Position numbers and translations under genes: made by a program. DNA of 64,000 nucleotides from the NCBI GenBank assembly GCA_963383645.1, contig OY726559.1:112023393-112087392 (forward strand). Direction: 5' to 3'. Of the stretch, positions 32,996-45,876 are shown one piece after another. The notes under the pieces were generated by a model, which was not told the origin of the DNA, ran no database searches, and saw only the letters and a list, made by a program, of their open reading frames with translations. Numbering within the stretch: the first letter of the stretch is position 1; every line of letters begins with the position of its first letter. This stretch comes from Muscardinus avellanarius (taxonomy: Eukaryota > Chordata > Mammalia > Rodentia > Gliridae).

Positions 32996-33194
32996 GAGCC
33001 AGGCATGGTGGTGCGCGCTTGTAATCCCAGCACTTGGGAGACTGAGACAGGAGGATCGTGGTTCGTGGGCAGCCTCAGCTGCTTAGTGAGGCCCTTTGCA
33101 ACTAATTCAGTGAGACCTGGTTTCAAAATAAAGAACAAAAGATAGGGCTGGAGGTGTAGCTCAGAGGTAGAATGCCCCTGGATTTCATTCCTAG

Positions 33195-33242
<48 letters not shown>

Positions 33243-33440
33243 CTTAAACCGGTTGTGATGGCCCATGCTTGTAATCCCAGTATTTAGGAGGCTGAGACAG
33301 TAGAATTATGGTTCCACCAACAGCCTCAGCTACTTAGTGAGGCCTTCTGCAACTTAGTGAGACCTTGTTTCAAAATAAAAAATAATAAAAAAAATAGGGC
33401 CAGGGGTGTAACTAAGAGGTAGAATGTCCCAGTGCCACAC
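32996..33440 (+). repeat. Two dimeric SINEs separated by (CA)n
   Basis: Dimers at 32996-33195 and 33247-33438, with about 22 CA units at 33197-33241 in the tail of the first. Confidence 0.85.
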
Positions 33441-33489
33441 ACACAAGAAAGATACCTTACTCATTTATGGATTAAAAACAATTTGTGTG

Positions 33490-33875
33490 CCGGGATTAAA
33501 CGCTTGTAATCCCCACACTTGGGAGGCAGAGACAGGAGGATCACGCAGGTTCGAAGCCAGCCACGCTGGCCTAAGAGACCCTGTTTCCAAATAAAAATAT
33601 AAAATAGGTCTGGGAGTATAGCCTGGAGGTAGAAGGGTTTCCAGGAACCCCAGTACCACCCAAAAAAAATTGTGATATGAGTTCATTTTATATTTGTATA
33701 AAATTATGATTTAAAATTTGTCCAAAATATTGTCCTGTAGCAGGGAGTGGTAGTGTATGCCTTTAATCTCAGCTACTTGGGAGGCTAAGGCAGGAGAATG
33801 GCAAGACTGAGCCTGGCCTGGGCAACTTAGCAAGACTCTGTTGAAATACAATAAAATAAAAGATTCAATCCCTAA
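33490..33875 (+). repeat. Dimeric SINE and B1-like fragment
   Basis: Dimer at 33490-33660, diverged B1-like half at 33735-33850. Confidence 0.75.
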
Positions 33876-34009
33876 TACCAGGAGAAAAGAAACAAAAATA
33901 TATATGTGTGTGTGTGTATATATATATGTTTCATGTATATTTCATTTATATATATCACATATATGCGCTATATATCACAAATGAAAATAACTGAAAAGTG
34001 GCAGTGTGT

Positions 34010-34112
34010 GAGGGGGGAGTTGACTATGTTACCTGGATGATCTTAAACACCCGGGTTCCAGCAGTCCTCCTGCCTCAGCCTCCAGGGTCGATGGAACTAC
34101 AGACACACACCA
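34010..34112 (-). repeat. B1-like monomer, reverse
   Basis: GTCCTCCTGCCTCAGCCTCC and a degenerate GGAACTACAGACACACACCAC without an ID half. Confidence 0.6.
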
Positions 34113-34299
34113 CAGGAAAGGTGATCATCAAATTTAATAACTATAACGAAATCTGTTGTTCAGGCTTGGCAGGAACAGAAAACAGATTACAGTGTTGGGG
34201 TGGGATAGAGAAAGAAAACAAAAGTAATAGATTTTTAGAAATTTGGCTGTGAAGGGAAAAGGAGTATTTGCAGGAGGGCAACAAATTTTGGAAAGAAAG

Positions 34300-34307
34300 A
34301 AAGATTA

Positions 34308-34338
<31 letters not shown>

Positions 34339-34505
34339 TTTGTGGTTCTGGAGATTGAACCCAGGGGCATTTTACCTCTTACTTTTTATTTTTTTATTTT
34401 GAAACAGGGTGTCACTAAATTGCTGAGGGCCGTGTCTAACGTGTGATCCTCCTGTCTCAGCCTCCTAAGTACTGAGTTTAAAGGCACACACCACCATGCC
34501 CACCC
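34300..34505 (-). repeat. (ATT)n and reversed SINE
   Basis: ATT repeats at 34306-34338, then an internally deleted dimer at 34339-34500. Confidence 0.75.
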
Positions 34506-34802
34506 AGCTGAGGATTTTTTTTTAATTTTATCACATAGAAAATAGCTGGCATCACAATTACCCTTGAAATTGTCAGTTCCTTGGTCAACTGTGCTGGGTA
34601 TAAAAGCGATGGCAGAGACCCACATGGGTGAAAGGAGGGAATGCTATAAAGAGCACTTTAATTTATCACGATGGAGGAGATAACTCCTGATTTGAGCCTT
34701 TAAATAACAGTAAACCAAGTCTTTTTTCTAAGATGACCATGGAAACTCCAAAACAGTAGAAGGCAGTGTACTGGGGCAGTACCAAGTCTTAGAAAGAAAG
34801 GA

Positions 34803-35960
34803 CATGCCGGGCGTGGTGGCGCATCTTGTAATCCCCGCGCTTGGGAGGCAGAGACAGGAGGATCGCTCAGGTTCGAAGCCAGCCGTGCGCGCTGGTTTAG
34901 GAGACCCTGTTTCCAAAATGAAAATGTAAAAAATAGGTCTGGGAGTGTAGCCCGGAGGTAGAAGGGCTTCCAGGAACCCCAGTACCACCAAAAAAAAAAA
35001 AAAAAAAAAAAAAAAAAGAAAGGACACTGTGGGAAAGCCTTAGAGTCAGAAGTTCTAGAAGCCAACTGGGCATGGTGGTATATGCCTGTAATCCTAGTAG
35101 TTGTAAGGCTGACATGGAAGGATAGCAGGTTCTAGGCCAGCCTCAGCAACTTTATGATGCTGTTTTAAATTAAAAAAAAAAAAAGCCAGGCGTGGTAGCA
35201 CATGCTTGTAAACCCAGTACATGGGAGGCTGAGACAGGAGGTTTGCAGGTTCACAGCCAGCCCCAGCTACTTAATGAGGCCCTCCACTACTTAGTGAGAC
35301 CCAGGTTCAAAATAAAAAATAAAATAGAGATGGACGTATAGCTCAGAGGTAGAATGCCCAGGGTTCAATCTCCAGTAGCAAAAAATAAAATAAAGTAAAA
35401 ATAAAAATAGTAACCAGGTGTGGTTGCATTAGCCTGTAATCCCAGTACTTAGGAGGCTAATACAGGAGGATTGCAGGTTTGAGAACAGCCTCAGCAAGTA
35501 CTGAGACTCTCATCAACCTAGAAAGAACATTTTCAAAATAAAGATAAAATAGGGCTGGGGGTGTACCTCCGAGGTAGAATGCCCCTGAGTTCAATTCCCA
35601 ATAACACACATACATAGACAAACACACATACACACAAGCATGTGGGTGCACATTCACATACGTGGACACACACACACAATAATAATAAGCCAGGTTCTGG
35701 TGGCGCACGCTTGTAATCCCAGCACTCAGGAGGCTGAGACAGGAGGATTGCAGTTCTGGACAGCCTCAGCTACTTAGTGAGGCCCTTTGCAACTCAGTGA
35801 GACCCTGTTTCCAAATAATAGGGCTGGGGGTGTAGCTCAGAGGTAGAATGCCCCAGGGTTCTATCCCCAGACCCACAATAATAATAATAATTATTATTAT
35901 TATTATTTTATTATTTTATTATTATTTTATTATTAATAGCAATGTTATTATTATTATAAA
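34803..35960 (+). repeat. Cluster of five SINE copies with ATT-rich tail
   Basis: Copies at 34803-34990 (poly(A) to 35018), 35064-35170, 35185-35380, 35412-35605 and 35689-35875, the last followed by ATA/ATT repeats to about 35960. Confidence 0.85.
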
Positions 35961-36042
35961 TAGCAATAATAAAATAAAATAAAAGCTGTCCTGGAGCCTT
36001 GCTCTTGCCATGAACATTATCAACACAGAACCCGTACGTTCA

Positions 36043-36110
36043 GGGCTGGAGGTATAGCTCAGTGGTAGACCATGCTTAGCATTCATGAGCCCCTGGGTTC
36101 TATCTCTAGC

Positions 36111-36156
<46 letters not shown>
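36043..36156 (+). repeat. Near-canonical ID element with (CA)n tail
   Basis: TATAGCTCAGTGGTAGACC with the anticodon-arm region retained (CTTAGCATTCATGAGC), then about 22 CA units at 36113-36156. Like 25398-25462, it differs from the ID halves of the dimers. Confidence 0.8.
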
Positions 36157-36157
<1 letters not shown>

Positions 36158-37210
36158 AATAAAAATTTAGTGCAGAACGTTTGCCGTTGCATTTTTCTGA
36201 AAACCTAGTTTGCTTCTCTGCTGTCAGTTTGACATTCCTAGAGGACATCAGGATCATAGACTCCTAGATGTTCCTGCTTGCAGGAAAACTCAGAGACCAT
36301 TGATCCATTGATCCAATCCCCTGCCTTTAAAAGCCTTTCTGCCGCCGGGCGTGGTGGCGCACGCTTGTAATCCCTACACTTGGGAGGCAGAGAAGGAGGA
36401 TCACGCAGGTTTGAACCCAGCCGCGTGCGCTGGCTTAGGAGACCCTGTTCCCAAATAAAAATATAAAATAGTTCTGGGAGTATAGCCCGGAGGTAGTAGG
36501 GCTTCCAGGAACCTCAGTACCACCAAATATAAGACCCCGCAGGTGTCTCCCTGCCCTGAGGTTATGTCAGTGATATTAATATTCAATAACTGAATCAGAT
36601 CTGCACAACCACCCATGGACCCATGGGCCTAAACTTGAATATTAAACTGATGGCTTTTTCTGTTCAATCAACCCAAATCCCAATAGTTCATTTGCCTGGA
36701 GGTTTTGTTTTGGGGAGGGGTTTGTTTTGTTGTGTTGTATTGGTTTTACCTCCATGAGAATCTCAAATGTCTGAGGAACCTATGTCCAGAGGTGGAGGTC
36801 TGTGTCCAGCTATCAGAAAGGACTAATATTTTTTTTTTCTTTTTTTTTTTAGCACTCAGGTCTGTTTGTCTTCTCCTCTCCTGGTGAGTGGCTGGACTTT
36901 CAAAAGGGGAGTCTGGGATTTTAGCTTTCTTTCACAGAGCCAGAGCCAAAGAGACAGGCATCAAAAAAATTGTTTTAATAAGTGAAGAGACTGTTAATAG
37001 CCCTTTAGGTTATTAGAAGGAAAGATCTGGAGCCTGGGGGCTCTGAGGCGGGAAGCTTCTGGAATTTATTTGCTGAGCTTTCGCCTAGATGGCCCGTTGG
37101 GTGTGAGGGGTGGAGGACTGGAGAATTCCCTTGAAGGTTGAGCTTCTGAGGCCCATTATTCTGAAAGTTGCCTGTAAGCACACGTATGAAAGCTAAGTTA
37201 ATAATTATTG
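36157..37210. other. Single-copy sequence with one dimeric SINE
   Basis: A SINE lies at 36343-36527 on the plus strand. The rest, including a T-rich tract at 36825-36851, has no recognisable gene. Confidence 0.5.
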
Positions 37211-37430
37211 GCTTCCAGCCAAGCTCAGTGGCACACACCTGCAATTCCAGTTCTGTAATCCCAGTACTCTGAGGCAGGAGGATCACAGGTTCGAGGCCAG
37301 CCTCAGCAACTTGGTGTAACCCTTGGCAACTTAGCAAGACTCTGCTACAAAATAAAAAATAAAAAGGGCTAGGGGTGTGGCTCCAGGATAGAATGCTCCT
37401 GGGCTCAATCTCCAGTATCAACAAAGAAGC
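37211..37430 (+). repeat. Dimeric SINE, diverged
   Basis: Left half with a small internal duplication of the AATTCCAG/AATCCCAG segment, ID half ending in CTCAATCTCCAG. Confidence 0.75.
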
Positions 37431-37749
37431 CACCTTGTTTATGGTATCTTGTTATAGCAGCCTGAATGGACTGAGACAGGGCTAGTTTTCTAGTATTGAT
37501 GATGAAGCTAAGAGCAGATTTTTTGGTTCCAAGTAGTGTAACAATTCCCTGGGAGATTGCTACCAATTGTTCTCCAGCTGTGAAGAACAGACTTGGGACA
37601 AGGGCTAGAAGCAGAGACACCATTTAGCTGCTGCAGGAGCCCAGGGACAGCTGGAGGCTGTGTGGCCTCAGGACAACCGTGGAGGCAGGGTGGACTTGGG
37701 GGACACCCACCTCAAGTCCAACCCTGCTGGCTCTTCCTTTGGTGGGCTG

Positions 37750-37865
37750 GGGGTGTTAATGTCCCCATTTTATGTAGAAGGAAACTAAGACTCAGAAAGT
37801 CCCCTTGGCCTGTCCAAAGTCATATGTGTACTAAGTCAGAAAGAAATGAGATCTTAGTCATGACG
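37750..37865 (-). repeat. MIR fragment, antisense
   Basis: CCCCATTTTATGTAGAAGG, AAACTAAGACTCAGAAAG, then a TGTCCAAAGTCATA segment follow the antisense order of the MIR core. Confidence 0.6.
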
Positions 37866-37916
37866 GCAGAAAGGATCTGGGTCTTTGCAGGACTTACTGC
37901 TATTAAGAAATATCAC

Positions 37917-38464
37917 CGACCGGGCATGGTGGCGCACGCTTTTAATCCCAGCATTTGGGAGGCTGAGACCTGGAGGATCACGGTTTGCGGACAGCCTCAG
38001 CTACTTAGTGAGGCCCTCTGCAACTCAGTGAGACCCGGTTTCAAAATAAAGAATAAAAAATAGGGCAGGGGGTGTAGCTCAGAGGTCAAATGCCCTTGGG
38101 TTCCAGACCCGCAAAAAAAAAAAGAAAAAAAAAAAAGGAATATCACCGAGAAGCCGGGCATGGTGGCGCACACTTGTAATCCCAACATTTGGGAGGCTGA
38201 GACAGGAGGATCGCGGTTTGCAGCCAGCCTCAGCTACTTAGTGAGGTCCTTTGCAACTCAGTGAGACCTTGTTTCAAAATAAAGAATAAGCCAGGAGTGG
38301 TGGCACACGCTTGTAATCCCGTACTTGGGAGGTGGAGACAGGAGGATCGCGACGGTTTGAAGCCAGCCTCGCTGGCTTAAGAGACCCTGTTTCAAAATAA
38401 AAATATAAAAAATAGGTGTCTGGGAGTGTAGCCTGGAGGTGGAAGGGTTTACAGGAACCCCAGT

Positions 38465-38535
<71 letters not shown>

Positions 38536-38815
38536 GGAAAGAAAGAAAGAATAGGGCTGGGGGGCTATAGCTCAGAGGTAGAATGCCCCTGGGTTCCATC
38601 CTCAGTACCGCAAAAAGAAAGACAAAAAGTAATGTCACAGAGAAGCCAGGTGTGGTGGCACACACCTGCAATTCCAGTACTTGGGAGGCTGAGACAGGAA
38701 GATCACAAGTTCAAGGCCAGCCAGCCTCAGCAACTTATCAAAATAAAAAATAAAGAGGGCTGGGATGTAGCTCAGAGACAGAATACCCCTGAGTTTAATC
38801 CCCAGCACCTAGACC
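37917..38815 (+). repeat. Cluster of SINE copies with (GA)n
   Basis: Copies at 37917-38110, 38153-38285, 38290-38465 and 38645-38810; (GA)n at 38467-38525; ID monomer at 38552-38612. Confidence 0.85.
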
Positions 38816-39261
38816 CATCTCGCGGGGAATACTGAGCCTTGGGACGCTGCGAGGAACCCAGGTCTTGGGGCCCGGCATGCTGTAGCTGGGCTGCTGGGTC
38901 TGGGAAGCCCCCTCATCCCTCTCCTTGGGGTCTCTGTCTAAGAACCAGGCACCGTCTCTCACCTCCTTGGAGAACACGGCTCTCAGGACCACGGGACCAT
39001 AGGAAGGACCCTTCCCTACTGCAAACGAGCCCGAAAGCATCTGAGTTCACTGAAGAAGTGGAGGCGGAGGAAGGCAGGCATCCCAAACCGGCTAAGAGCG
39101 GGGCGGCCCCTGGACACCAGGTGGTGCGGGAGACGCTGCATTTCCCGACGTGTTCAAAACTCACATGGAGGCAGAGTGAGAAGGCCAGCGAGAGTGGGCA
39201 GTGTCACAAGAGAAGGTCTGAAGGGTCAGATTTTTTTTTTCTACTTTCTTTTTTCTTTTTC
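38816..39261. other. Single-copy, GC-richer sequence
   Basis: Between SINE clusters; frames open on both strands with no recognisable family. Confidence 0.3.
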
Positions 39262-39327
39262 CTTTTTTATTTTGCTGTATTGGGGATGGAACCCAGGAAC
39301 ACTCTACTTCTGAGCTACAACACCCCC

Positions 39328-39377
<50 letters not shown>

Positions 39378-40002
39378 TAGAATGGAACCCAGGGACTTTC
39401 TACTTCTGGTTATACTCCCAGACCTACTTTATATTTTGTTTGGAAACAGAGTCTCGCTAAGTTGCTGAGAGCCTCACTAAGTAGCTGAGGCTGGCTTCAA
39501 ACCTGTGCAACCCTCCTGTCTCAGCCTCCCAAGTACTGGATTACAAGTTCACACCACTGCGCCTGGCTGTCAGAACTTTTTATCTTGTTGTTATTGTTAT
39601 TAATTATTATTTTAAATATTTTCTTTTTTTAAATTTTTTTAAATTTTTTTAATTTTTTTTTTTTTTTTTTTTTTTGCCCATCTGGAGATGGAACCCAGGG
39701 GCATTTGACCTACGAGCTACACCCCCTTCCCTATTTTTTATTCTTTATTTTGAAACCAGGTCTCACTGAATTCCAGAGGGCCTCACTAAGTAGCTGAGGC
39801 TGTCCGCAAACCGCGATCCTCCAGGTCTCAGCCTCCCAAATGCTGGGATTACAAGCGTGTGCCACCACGCCCGGCATTATTTTAAGATTTGAAACAGGAT
39901 CTTGCTAAGTTGCTGTGGCTTCCTCTAACCTGTGATTTTCCTATCTCAGCCTCCAAATACTGGGATTACAAGTGTGTGCCACTGTGCTTGACTTCATGGC
40001 TA

Positions 40003-40037
<35 letters not shown>

Positions 40038-40500
40038 GTGGTACTAGGACTAGGGATTGAACCCAGGGGCATTCTACCTCTGATCTACACTCCCAGCTCT
40101 ATTTTTTATTCTTTATTTTATTTTATTTTTTGGTGGCACTAACCGGGGTTCCTGGAAACCCTTCTACCTCCGGGCTACACTCCCAGACCTATCATTCACA
40201 TATATATATATGAAATATAAAAAAGATTATGTACATATATATAATCTTTTTTAAAATCTGGAAACAGGGTCTCTTAAGCCAGTGAGGCTGGCTTCAAACC
40301 TGCGTGATCCTCCTATCTCCGCCTCCCAAGCGTGGGGATTACAAGCGTGCACCACCGCGCCTGGTTATTCTTTATTTTGAAACAGGGTTTCACTAAGTTA
40401 TGGAGGGCCTCACTGAGGAGCTAACGCTGGCCTCAAACTGTGATCTTCCTGTCTCAGCCTCCCAAATGCTGGGATTACAGTGAGCCACCACGCCCCAGTA
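39262..40500 (-). repeat. Large reversed SINE cluster with (GT)n
   Basis: ID at 39265-39325, about 20 GT units at 39332-39371, dimers at 39372-39568 and 39675-39873, a B1-half copy at 39880-39990, ID at 40040-40110, a dimer at 40128-40365 split by a TA-rich insertion (40198-40250), and a B1-half copy to 40498. Confidence 0.85.
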
Positions 40501-40795
40501 AACGACAGCTCTTTTAAGAAACATCACCATCCCTGCCTGCACACACCCACTCCCATTGTCTTGGGGATTTGGGTCCCAGATTCAAAGCCTCTTTCCCACT
40601 TTCATAACCAGACTTGGCAGAGGACGTCTAGATGCTGTGTTCCAAAAGAACAGAGCCACCAGTTGCAATTGGCCTCAGGGCTCTAAAGCAGTCTCTAATG
40701 GAGAACAAAATAGGTTCAACACACGGTCTGGAGAGGGTACATGGATATAGTTCCTGCAGTCTCAATCCCCTCAAGCCTATCTTTTTTTGGGGGAG
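40501..40795. other. Single-copy sequence
   Basis: Nothing recognisable. Confidence 0.3.
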
Positions 40796-41245
40796 GGGTA
40801 CTGTAGATTGAAACCAGGGACATTTTGCTTCCAAGCTATACCCCCAGCCCTTTTAAGTTTTTATACTTTTTTTTTTTTTTTAGTAGTAGTACTGAGGGTG
40901 GAACCCAAGGGCTTTTCTACCTCTGGGGTATACTCTCAGACCTATTTTCTATTTTATTTGGAAACAGGGTCTCACTAAATTGCTGAGAGTCTTACTAAGT
41001 TGCTGAGAGCCTCACTAAGTAGCTGAGGCTGGCTTTGAACCTGTGCGATCCTCCTGTCTCAGCCTCCCAAGCGTGGGGATTACAAGCGTGCGCCACCACG
41101 TCTGGTGTTTAATTTTTATTCTAAAATGGTCTCACTCAGTGGCTAAGGGTTTTGTTTAATTGCTGAGGCTGGCCTCAAACCTCTGATCTTCCTGTATCGG
41201 CCTCTCAAGTACTGGGATTCCAGGTATGCACCACCATGCCTGGCC
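40796..41245 (-). repeat. ID monomer and two SINE copies next to the KIRREL1 3' end
   Basis: ID at 40796-40855, dimer at 40882-41104, B1-half at 41108-41243. These are the last repeats before the repeat-free block. Confidence 0.8.
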
Positions 41246-41364
41246 CAAGCCTATCTTTTTCCTAAACCTGGACCATTTTACCCTAAACCAGGGAGCCTTT
41301 TGAAGAGAGTCGCTTATGCATTAACAACACACACTCACACACAAATGTGGTACTTTTTAAAACA

Positions 41365-41376
41365 TTTATATTTATA
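41365..41376 (-). terminator. KIRREL1: Candidate KIRREL1 poly(A) signal with GU-rich downstream element
   Basis: On the minus strand two overlapping TATAAA variants of the poly(A) signal occur here. They are followed 20-45 bases downstream by a GU-rich stretch (complement of 41322-41348, alternating TG). They sit where the repeat-free block ends. An ATTAAA on the minus strand at 42284-42279 is an alternative site. There is no canonical AATAAA in the block on this strand. Confidence 0.4.
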
Positions 41377-42954
41377 TATATAAAAAAATTAAATATATAT
41401 AATATATAGTGTGTTTGAGACTAAAAATATAGTACATAATATTTAAAAAAAAGAAAGAAAAAGGCAGAATAGGAAAATGTGAGGAGACACACGCATACAC
41501 ACTGCTAAAAATCTACAATGGTTCGTCCTAACAAAAATAATATTCATTTTTCTCTTCTCTTAATTATCATCATGGATCCACTTCTTATTAAAATTTGGGT
41601 GGAGAAAATTCAACTGGAGCTGGAAATAGAAGTTGCCATCCTCAGAAAGACCGGGGGAGAGAACACGGTTACAGGGAGCCTTGGGCCTCTTCCCAGGGAA
41701 TTCGAAGGCAATAAAACCTTGCAGGTCACTATTGCTAGCAAGATTGTGTCAAGAGTTTGATTGTATGGACAATACTTGGGCTGGTCTTTCCCCCAGTTTG
41801 GGTGGTCCCAGGGGCCATGTCCAAAAGCTCCAGAAGCAGATAGGAAATCCCTGGTTCCCAACAGAGAACCAGGGATGGGGGGGGGGGTAGGAAGCTGGTA
41901 GGAATGAGCGATAGTTCCATCCACATGAAGTTATTATGACTGTCGTTCTTATTTTCCGGGGCAGGCTGGTACCAGAACTGCCCGCTATGGCCTGACTTCT
42001 GCACAGCATATACGTCTCCAGGGACAGGGCCTGGAGTTCCCTCACAGTGATATAAGAAAATGGGGTTTTGTCCCATCTCCCAGATTCAGAAATCTCTCAG
42101 CCCCCTAGCTGGGTCCTCTGCAGAAGCCCAGAGTGATGACTTAGGACCAAGCTGCCCAAGGTACGCCAACACCCCTCAGACGCGGCCTGGCCTGAAGGGG
42201 AAATACCTTGGGGGGTGGGGGGGGCTGGGAGAAAGAAGTTCTGTAGATAGATGCTAATTTTATAGGTTCTGCACAAAATTTAATGCTTCCCTAATGACAT
42301 TGCTTGGCCTGTGCCTTTCGGTCCACTCCTCGGAGAGGCTTGCCAGAGTCAGGAGCATCACTAATTCACACGCAGACTAGCCCACAGAGGCCCAGGTCAC
42401 AAAGAGCTATAATGGGAGAGAGCCTGGCGTGGCCTCGGGAGAGTCCTGCGCCTCTGCCGTAGGGGCAGAGCTGTCCACACACCGCTGAGGCAGAAACCAA
42501 GCCAGCTTTGACATGGGTCTCGTCCAACCCCACGGGTCTACCATTGCTATGCATGTGGGTCTGGGGTGCAGAGACCACCTGATCCCACTTCAAGGAGCTC
42601 AGGACTTGCAGCTCCTGGAAGGGGAGCCTGAAGGCTCACCAAAGGGCACCCAGGCAATGGCTTCCCTGCTCTGTGCACCAGTCTGCAAAGCAGAAAAGGC
42701 TCCGGGAGATTGTACAAAAATCACCAACTGCTGCGGACAGGAGAGCGCTTCCGGGGGCCGGGCGGTTAAGCTAACCTTGACATGAACTTCCCAGCCAGGT
42801 ACTGGGCGGCCGAGTGCTGCTCTAACCCTGGCCACCACACGCGATGGGTTTGCTTCCTACGAGCTGTGGCTGGATTTTGAGGGACCCAGGTTAGACCCTC
42901 CACAAGCAGAGACAAGGTCACGAGAAGCTCTCTGGGACCTCGCGGTTGTCAAAG

Positions 42955-42968
42955 CTCCCCTCTGCTGG
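42955..42968 (-). promoter_or_regulatory. CTCF-like motif, 13 of 14 match, within KIRREL1 3' UTR
   Basis: Plus-strand CTCCCCTCTGCTGG is the reverse complement of the CTCF core with one mismatch. It is in single-copy sequence. One such near match in 64 kb can arise by chance. Confidence 0.3.
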
Positions 42969-43459
42969 CTCTGCTTTCAAATCAAGTCACAGGCTTTTCC
43001 TTGTTGGGAAGCAGAGCGAGCGGTCCCCGGGCCAGAGGGTGTCCCTGAGGGTCGGGTAGAGTGTGGCTGCCCCCATCCCCTCTCCGCGCCCTGGAAGTGG
43101 CCGGTACCTATAACCTGGGCACAGAGAGAAGGAAACCAGGCCCGACCTGCCCTGCCCTGCCCTGTAAACCTATCAGAACTGGATGGAGAGAAACACAGAC
43201 GACCTGCTTTCAGTAAGGGTAGCTGTTTGCAATAAAGGGGTTCCTGGTGGAAATCGATTCACAGCTAATGAAGCCCGAGGTGAAAACTTCATTTCAAGAG
43301 GAGAGAAGCCCCCCTCCCTCCCCAGGCTCCCCAACCTCCCCTTGACTGCACACTGCTTCCGACTCCTAGCCAGGGATGTGCAACACCCCCCCCCCCCACA
43401 CACACACACAGCACCTCCCCAAATGAACACAGCCCGTGGATCTGGTTTTCTGCAACCTT

Positions 43460-43560
43460 TCCCCTGGTTTTACAGACCAGGAAACTGGACCGTAGAGCGG
43501 TTAGGCAGGTGACTCCGTAAACGGTGGCATCGGAACTGGGCCCTGGATCTGCCGACCCCC
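43460..43560 (-). repeat. Possible MIR remnant in the KIRREL1 3' UTR
   Basis: CCTGGTTTTACAGACCAGG, then AAACTGGACCGTAGAGCGGTTA follow the antisense MIR order. Confidence 0.45.
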
Positions 43561-44996
43561 CGCCCTTGCCTTCAAACCAACACAGTGAGGGTAAAGTTGA
43601 GCAGGCCCACCCTGCATGGAGGACAGATTCGAACAGAGCTCTGCAGTCAGCGCACCTTTCACCCGGCCACGCAGGGTGAAAGACTGCCCAGGCTGGAGAC
43701 GGCCCTGTGGGCTGAAGCTTCCCCGGGCCCTGCCTGGGGCTCGGTGCCCAGGAAGCCCGTGGTGTGCCGGGGTGCGGAGGACAGCGAAGGAGCCCTTTAC
43801 CACACTTTCACAACTCTTCTAGCCCAGCGTGCACTAGCTGAGTTACCTGGTAACCTTGCTATGCGCCCTCCGTCTTTCTAACCGAAGGGGCCTCCTCTTC
43901 AAACCCAAGAGAATCTGGCCAAGCCCCAAATAAAAAGGAATCTTGGGGGGAAGTGGAGCTATCCCTGTTGAAAAAGCCACCCTATTTAAATTGGTCCACT
44001 TACCCGCGGCATCTAACTTTTATGAAAATAAAGATCTGTGTGAATGCATCCGCCGGAAAAATCTGCATTCTTAGTACCTTCCCGCCAAATTCCTCTGAGT
44101 GGGTTCTGCAGGAAGTAGGAGCTGGTGCAATGCAGCTGGAAGCCGGCCAAGACCCCAGGGAGGTCTCACTCCATGAGGAGAAGGCTCCGGGGACCACCTG
44201 CCTTTCTGGGGGTCGTGGTCCTGACCAGCAAGGGAGAGGCTGGGAACCTCAGCCCACAGACCCATCCGAGGGGGACGGCCACAACTGGCTGATAAGCACA
44301 TGATACATTAAATCGAACATGACTATGGAGACGTGACCGCCCAGAGAGACCGAGGAGCACTCTGGGAATTGCACTGGGGGAGGGATGGGGGGTACAGGGT
44401 CTCTTTGGTCGAGTGGTGTGGAATGAGTGTGGGCATGCACACACGAGGGTGAGGGAGGAGAAAGCTTGGGCGTGGAATGCCTGTCGTGCCCTTCGCCACC
44501 TTCTGGGTCGGGGTCAGTAGGAGCTCTCTTTTGGGCCACCTCCAGGCCCACTCACCTGTCCCTCCTCTGATACCCGGACACCTGACAGCCTGTCTTGAGC
44601 CTCACAAGTACCGGCTCCCGCACCACCCCCCACACAGGGGCGGCCGTTCAAGGCTTGACATTCAAGGCACTGAAGTGCAGAACAGAGTCTGATTGGTCCA
44701 AAAAGAAAAGAAAAAAAAAAAAAACTTAAAAGCAACACCTGCCCAGAGAGACCATCTCCCCTGAGCCCTAGAGGCTGGGCTGTGCGGACGGCAGCCCCTC
44801 CCTCGTGCGTCAGAGCCCACCAGGACCACCTGAATGTATAGAAAATGGATTCAAAGTGCTTGGAGACTGGAAATGTAATGGATTGTGTTAGGAACCTGGT
44901 GAACAGGTGGGCGCTCACTTTTTCCTTTCCACTGGTACTTGTATTTGGGTGGGGGTTACCCCTACAGCTTTTCTTTCCAAATGAGGTTTTCATTGG

Positions 44997-45002
44997 TTGT
45001 TG

Positions 45003-45032
<30 letters not shown>
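44997..45032 (-). repeat. CAG/CAA triplet repeat in the KIRREL1 3' UTR
   Basis: Plus strand reads five TTG then seven CTG triplets, so the transcript would carry seven CAG followed by five CAA. Confidence 0.9.
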
Positions 45033-45033
<1 letters not shown>

Positions 45034-45876
45034 CTTTGAAAAAATAGACTCAAGCACCCCTACCTCGCCTTACCCCTCCCTGGGTAGCTCTAGATTAGTT
45101 AAAAGCCAGGGAGTGGGGCCCACTGGGGAGAGAAGGGGGGCTCCGAAGGGTTCCCTCTAGCGTTGGCTCTGGGAACTGCAGCGCACAGCGGTCTGTGGCA
45201 GATCGGTGGATTCTGACTTTCCTTCTCCACAGAAACCTGGACTTTTTATCTGGCTGGCCCAGCACCGGGAAGAAGGACAGCGAGGCTGCCACCGATGGCT
45301 TCTGGACCCTCCACTGTGGCAGCCAGGGCGACCGGCATTTTGATCGCAGCTGAATGCGCGCTGGCTTTGAACTCAGTGCCAGGGCTGCTAATAAATCCAA
45401 GGTCCCTTCTGCAGTTCCCGGAAGAGAAAGGGAAGCACTGGGGCGTGAAATGCAGACAAGAGAGACACCAGCTAGGTTGTCCCGAGCCATGCACACCCAC
45501 ACCTCGGGTCCCTCTAGGTCCCTCTACCTGTCCCCTCTACCCCCCACCCTGCCCACTTACGGGAGGTTAGAGGGGCGAGATAGAAAAGGAATGCTAAAAA
45601 GTAGCCCCTCTGCCCTCCCCAGCATCGCTGTCCGCGTCCCCCTGCTGGGGTCAGCAGGAGCGCAGGTCATAAAAGACACCCTTGCAGATAACGAGCAGGG
45701 AAAGGCAGGCCCAGGGGGCTGGGGCGTGAGCAGAAAGCACCATCCTCGAGACTGGTGTTTGGGGGAGACCTGCTCCCCTCTGGCCGCAGCGGAAGGAGGA
45801 AGGCTGGTCCCCGAGGGCATCCCCTGAATATCAGAGGACACCCGCGAACGCCTCCCCCTCTGCCCCGCAGGGACCC

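Larger units (their letters stand above)
41350..45876 (-). other. KIRREL1: Probable KIRREL1 3' UTR (single-copy, repeat-poor)
   Basis: About 4.5 kb downstream of the stop codon without a SINE dimer, in sharp contrast to the dense SINEs that begin at 41245 and to the introns. Absence of insertions on this scale suggests a constrained transcribed region. It holds a CTG/TTG repeat (44997-45032), a possible MIR remnant (43460-43560) and a CTCF-like motif (42955). No open frame here looks coding. The extent is inferred, not proven. Confidence 0.6.
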
